Shown: one piece after another, positions 60,646 to 64,000 of the stretch
Layout: every line of letters begins with the position of its first letter
Numbering within the stretch: position 1 is the stretch's first letter
Source of the DNA: Aeromonas caviae
GTDB taxonomy: Bacteria; Pseudomonadota; Gammaproteobacteria; Enterobacterales; Aeromonadaceae
Assembly: GCF_000819785.1 (NCBI RefSeq)
Contig: NZ_CDBK01000047.1
Location: forward strand, 1-64,000
DNA length: 64,000 nt
Direction of reading: 5' to 3'
The notes under the pieces: generated by a model
Databases searched by the model: none
The model's input: only the letters and a program-made list of their open reading frames with translations
What the model was told of the DNA's origin: nothing
Translations under genes and position numbers: made by a program

Positions 60646-62160
60646 ATGAACCGATTTGAGGCAAGCGTGGTAAGAAGCATGGGTAAGAAGTATTGGTTGG
60701 CATTGGCGAATCTCATCTGGCTGGGCTGCTGGCCGGCCAGCATGGTTCATGCCAGCACGGAACAGGCGGTAGTGGCCAGTCCCAGCATTCAGCATGACTG
60801 GTATCAGAACGAGGTGGCCGAGCAGGCTCGTCATGAGCTTGAACAGCAGTTGCAGGAAGCGGTGCTGGCCCAGCTGCATCCGGATTTCTACCGCCTCTGG
60901 CAGCAGTTGCAAAAGACCCCGGCGGATCGACGCGGTGCCCTCTACGATGAGGCCTTTGGCAAGCTGGCCCGGTTCCAGCAGGCCTGGCGAGGGATGGATC
61001 TGGTCGCGCGCGAACAGATGCAGACCCTCAAGCTGGATCTGAACCGCCCCCTGGCCCATGCCCCCCAGGGAGACAATCTGCTGGAGCAGGTCAAGCAACT
61101 CAGGCCACAGGTGGCGGAATACGACGCCGTGCGCGAAGAAGTGCGCAAGCTGCTGGCCATGCCCATGGCCAAGCACTGGCCCACCCTCTCCATGCCGACC
61201 CTGCGGGCCGGGGAGAGCTCGACCGAGCTCGGCCAGATCCGCTCCATCCTGAACGAACTGGGGGACAGTGCCCCGACTCACCAGGACAGCCTCTACGATC
61301 CCGAGACCGAACAGGCCATCAAGGAGTTCCAGCGCCGCCACGGCCTGACGGCCGACGGCATCATCGGCCGTCAGACCCGCAGCTGGCTCAATACCGGCCC
61401 CGAGGTGCGCGCCAGCCTGCTGGTACGCAACCTGTGGCGCCGTGATCTGGTGGATCACCTTGCCGGTCGCTATGTGCTGGTCAACATTCCGGACTACCGC
61501 CTGAGCGTGGTGGAGTCTGGCAGCGAGGTCTTCACCAGTCGGGTCATCGTCGGCAAGGAGCAGCGGGCCACCCCCATCCTCGCCAGCGAGATCCGCTCCA
61601 TCGTGCTGAACCCGGCCTGGCACGTGCCGCGCTCCATCCTGAGCAAGGACATTCTGCCCAAGCTCGGGCGCGATCCTGCCTACCTGGATCGCGAACAGTT
61701 CGAGGTGATCGACGGCGAGGGCAATCCGGTGCAGTTCAGCGAAGATGGCTGGCACCATGCGCTGGCCTCGGGTTTCCCTTACCGGTTGCGGCAAAAGCCG
61801 GGGGATCACAATGCCCTGGGTCGCTACAAGTTCTATCTGCCCAACAACGATGCCATCTATCTCCACTCCACCCCGCGCAAGGCGCTGTTCGAGCAGGGGG
61901 CCCGTGCCTTCAGCTCGGGTTGCATCCGGGTGGAACACGCCGACGATCTGGCAGAGCTGCTGCTGGCGGACTCCCGCTATCAGCCGGACAAGGTGGCCAG
62001 CATCCTGAAAGAGACCCAGACCAAGTGGCTGCCCCTAAGCAACCCTATCCCGGTGTTTACCGTCTACTGGAGCAGCTGGATTGATGAAGAGGGACGCCAG
62101 CAATTGCGCAACGATATCTACGGATTCGACAGAGTCAGCTATCAAAGCCGCTTGCTGTGA
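60646..62160 (+). CDS. ldtD: L,D-transpeptidase LdtD (YcbB)
   Basis: A 504-residue periplasmic enzyme that makes 3-3 cross-links in peptidoglycan. The hydrophobic signal follows a second ATG at 60679 (MGKKYWLALANLIWLGCWP), which may be the true start. A peptidoglycan-binding domain (about 205-255, EQAIKEFQRRHGLTADG) precedes the YkuD domain (about 275-450). The nucleophile cysteine lies in FSSGCIRVEH, after the histidine of AIYLHSTP. It forms a conserved pair with the following mepK gene, as ycbB-ycbK in E. coli. A terminator lies between them. Confidence 0.94.
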   Translation: MNRFEASVVRSMGKKYWLALANLIWLGCWPASMVHASTEQAVVASPSIQHDWYQNEVAEQARHELEQQLQEAVLAQLHPDFYRLWQQLQKTPADRRGALYDEAFGKLARFQQAWRGMDLVAREQMQTLKLDLNRPLAHAPQGDNLLEQVKQLRPQVAEYDAVREEVRKLLAMPMAKHWPTLSMPTLRAGESSTELGQIRSILNELGDSAPTHQDSLYDPETEQAIKEFQRRHGLTADGIIGRQTRSWLNTGPEVRASLLVRNLWRRDLVDHLAGRYVLVNIPDYRLSVVESGSEVFTSRVIVGKEQRATPILASEIRSIVLNPAWHVPRSILSKDILPKLGRDPAYLDREQFEVIDGEGNPVQFSEDGWHHALASGFPYRLRQKPGDHNALGRYKFYLPNNDAIYLHSTPRKALFEQGARAFSSGCIRVEHADDLAELLLADSRYQPDKVASILKETQTKWLPLSNPIPVFTVYWSSWIDEEGRQQLRNDIYGFDRVSYQSRLL

Positions 62161-62178
62161 TCCTCGCCACAGAGTGAA

Positions 62179-62205
62179 AAGCCCGGCCCGTGCCGGGCTT
62201 TTTCA
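62179..62205 (+). terminator. Intrinsic terminator of ldtD
   Basis: AAGCCCGGC (62179-62187) and GCCGGGCTT (62192-62200) followed by TTTC. Confidence 0.88.
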
Positions 62206-62293
62206 TGGATGAATGGGGTTTGACAGCGCTTTTTCTGGCAGGTAGTTTCGGCCCTTGTATCAAATTCATTCACCTGTGTGACTTCACCATGAG

Positions 62294-62854
62294 ATGGACG
62301 GACAACGGATGCTGGGACAAGAGATAAGCCGACGCCGTCTGCTGCTGGGGGCGGGTTGCCTGATGGGGACCAGCCTGCTGTCGTTCCCTGCGCTGGCGAG
62401 CCGCAGCACTTCGGGACGGGAACTGAGTTTCTTCAACCTCAATACCGGCGAGCGGGTACGCGCCAGTTATTGGGAAGATGGCCACTATCTGAGCGATGGG
62501 CTGGCGGAGCTCAACCATATTTTCCGTGACTACCGTCGCAACGAAGTGTTCAACATCGACAGAAAGCTGTTCGATCAGCTCTTTCTGCTGCAACACAAGC
62601 TGGGGCGCCACGGCGAAATCCAGCTCATCTCGGGTTATCGCTCCCCGGCCACCAATCAGCAGAAGCGGCGCAAGAGTCGCGGCGTCGCCAAGCACAGCTA
62701 CCACACCCTGGGGCAGGCGGTTGACGTGCGCATCCCCGGCGTGCAACTGGCACACTTGCGCAAGGCCGCTCTGAACCTCAAGGTGGGCGGTGTGGGTTAT
62801 TACCCTTCCGACAACTTCGTGCACCTGGATACGGGCCCCGTTCGCAGCTGGTAA
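62294..62854 (+). CDS. mepK: Murein endopeptidase MepK (YcbK, DUF882/M15 type)
   Basis: A 186-residue exported protein. The N-terminus holds a twin-arginine-like signal (SRRRLLLGAGCLMGTSLL) ending about residue 36. The mature enzyme has the zinc-site motifs SGYRSPATNQ, HSYHTLGQAVDVRIPG and FVHLDTGPVRSW. E. coli MepK cleaves 3-3 and 3-4 cross-links, matching its place next to ldtD. An internal ATG five codons later is an alternative start. Confidence 0.93.
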   Translation: MDGQRMLGQEISRRRLLLGAGCLMGTSLLSFPALASRSTSGRELSFFNLNTGERVRASYWEDGHYLSDGLAELNHIFRDYRRNEVFNIDRKLFDQLFLLQHKLGRHGEIQLISGYRSPATNQQKRRKSRGVAKHSYHTLGQAVDVRIPGVQLAHLRKAALNLKVGGVGYYPSDNFVHLDTGPVRSW

Positions 62855-62957
62855 GTCGGGATCGTCTCAAAGCTTGAGTGCCGATTGTATCTTGTTGTCG
62901 CTGGCATTGAGGGGGCCCAAGCTGCTAGGCTCTGGACTCCAGCCAGAGGAGAGAAAG

Positions 62958-63209
62958 ATGAAGCAGATTGTGATCGGGGGGCTCATCGCCCTGTTGTTGA
63001 CTGGTTGCGGCAAGCTCAACCGCGAGAGCTACGACAAGCTGAAAGTCGGGATGAGCTATGCCGAAGCGAGTGCCATCCTCGGCAAGGCCGAGCGTTGCGA
63101 CGATGCTCTCGGCACCACGAGCTGTGTCTGGGGAGGGGAAGGCAAGAATATCAAGGTGCGTTTCATCGCCGACAAGGCGACCTTCTTCAGCTCGGAAGGG
63201 ATCAACTGA
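62958..63209 (+). CDS. Small lipoprotein with an SmpA/OmlA-like (DUF3862-type) fold
   Basis: An 83-residue protein beginning MKQIVIGGLIALLLTGCGK, where LLTGC is a lipobox. The mature part NRESYDKLKVGMSYAEASAILGKAE and the TSCVWGGEGKNIKVRFIADK strand pattern resemble BamE/SmpA-like domains. AGAGGAG precedes the ATG. It is probably an outer-membrane lipoprotein. Its role is unknown and it is followed by a terminator. Confidence 0.83.
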   Translation: MKQIVIGGLIALLLTGCGKLNRESYDKLKVGMSYAEASAILGKAERCDDALGTTSCVWGGEGKNIKVRFIADKATFFSSEGIN

Positions 63210-63236
63210 CCCTTTCCTCTCTTGCCGATGCCCAAC

Positions 63237-63262
63237 AAAAAAGCGCCGTATGGCGCTTTTTT
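63237..63262. terminator. Bidirectional terminator between the lipoprotein gene and the TRIC gene
   Basis: AAGCGCC (63241-63247) and GGCGCTT (63252-63258) with A and T runs on both sides. Confidence 0.88.
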
Positions 63263-63303
63263 GTTGCTCGTTATCCGTGCAATATGGCCAGGAACTGGCG
63301 CGA

Positions 63304-63918
63304 TCAATGGGTGGCGTACTGATAGTTGAAGGTGGGCAGTCCCCACTTGAAGCGTACCGCCAGGAGCCGCAGCACGAAGCCGATGCCGATGGCACCGAAA
63401 GCGGCCCAGTCGTTGGGCAGCCCATGGTGCAGCGCAAAGCAGTAGAGCGCGGCGGTGATCAGCGAGACGGCGGCATAGAGCTCGCGCTTGAACACCAGCG
63501 GGATACGCTGGCACAGCAAGTCCCGCAGCACCCCCCCGAACACGCCGGTCACCACGGCCATGATGCAGGCGATGCCGGCCCCGTGGCCCATCTCGAGCGC
63601 CCGGGCAGCCCCGAAGATGGAGAAGACCACGAGCCCCAGGGCATCGAGCGCCAGGAACAGCTTGCCAAGGTAGCGCATCAGCGGGGCCGAGATGACCCCG
63701 GCCATGGCGGCGCCCGCCACCAGCAGCACGTATTCGGGGTGCTCGACCCAGAGCAGGGGATAGTGGCCCAGCAGCACATCCCGAATGGTACCGCCACCGA
63801 TGGCCGTCGCCGAGGCGATGATCACGACGCCAAACAGATCCATCCGTCGCCGACCCGCTGCCAGCGCGCCAGTCATCCCTTCGGCCACCAGGCCGAGCAA
63901 GAAGAGTGCATGTAACAT
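63304..63918 (-). CDS. TRIC/UPF0126 family membrane protein (YicG-like)
   Basis: A 204-residue protein with about seven helices in two repeats. [19 protein letters not shown] and [17 protein letters not shown] are the duplicated UPF0126 motif (GGGxxRDxL). The family forms trimeric channels; E. coli YicG is reported to import glycine. It is transcribed towards the lipoprotein gene and shares a terminator. The start [14 protein letters not shown] is the only one that keeps the first helix intact. Confidence 0.92.
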   Translation of the reverse strand: MLHALFLLGLVAEGMTGALAAGRRRMDLFGVVIIASATAIGGGTIRDVLLGHYPLLWVEHPEYVLLVAGAAMAGVISAPLMRYLGKLFLALDALGLVVFSIFGAARALEMGHGAGIACIMAVVTGVFGGVLRDLLCQRIPLVFKRELYAAVSLITAALYCFALHHGLPNDWAAFGAIGIGFVLRLLAVRFKWGLPTFNYQYATH

Positions 63919-64000
63919 GAGATATCCCAGGGTGCGAGAAAGGCCCGCATCCTAACAACCCTGCGCTGGGGCGACAAGCTATCTTGGTTATACATTAGAT

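Overview
The window is chromosomal DNA of a gammaproteobacterium, most probably an Aeromonas species. Base composition is GC-rich and even. The protein families (maltoporin with MalM, PtsG, YaeH, DUF3549, DUF3301, an I-type lysozyme inhibitor) and the gene order frr-uppS-cdsA-dxr-rseP-bamA-skp-lpxD-fabZ-lpxA-lpxB-rnhB-dnaE-accA fit that genus. No species can be named from the sequence alone. I saw no tRNA or rRNA genes, insertion sequences, prophage or CRISPR array.

Layout. 1-3.9 kb: small conserved genes (DUF2789, DUF3301, DUF3549) on the minus strand, then yqcC-truC-yqcA on the plus strand. 4-8.8 kb: carbohydrate uptake, with lamB-malM behind a CRP-type promoter and LacI-like operators, then ptsG. 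8.9-14 kb: yaeH, dapD, glnD and map on the minus strand. 14.2-33.7 kb: a long plus-strand run from the S2 leader RNA and rpsB through accA. It carries translation (rpsB, tsf, frr), UMP kinase, isoprenoid and phospholipid synthesis (uppS, cdsA, dxr), envelope biogenesis (rseP, bamA, skp), lipid A (lpxD, lpxA, lpxB), fabZ, rnhB, dnaE and accA. Hairpins and terminators separate its early members. Two tiny ORFs fill the cdsA-dxr and dxr-rseP gaps exactly.

33.8-53.2 kb is an accessory-like set of short units. It has a MATE pump and a LysR regulator, sdaC, yjeH, a GNAT enzyme, an ABC-F ATPase preceded by a 28-codon leader ORF, pliI, pepO, tilS, a diguanylate cyclase, a CPA2 antiporter, a patatin, a TetR/hydrolase pair sharing an operator-like motif, and a response regulator whose 3' end is followed by two tandem 111-bp partial copies. 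53.3-64 kb: a glutathione S-transferase, periplasmic alpha-amylase malS, a four-gene Gtr-like glycosylation operon, a solute-binding protein, the peptidoglycan pair ldtD-mepK, a small lipoprotein and a TRIC/UPF0126 membrane protein.

Most of the window is ordinary core genome. The parts most worth a second look are the coupled micro-ORFs (one holding a decayed echo of the Dxr nucleotide-binding motif), the ABC-F leader peptide, the 111-bp tandem repeats, the shared TetR operator, the maltoporin promoter architecture and the Gtr-like operon with a GT-C enzyme.
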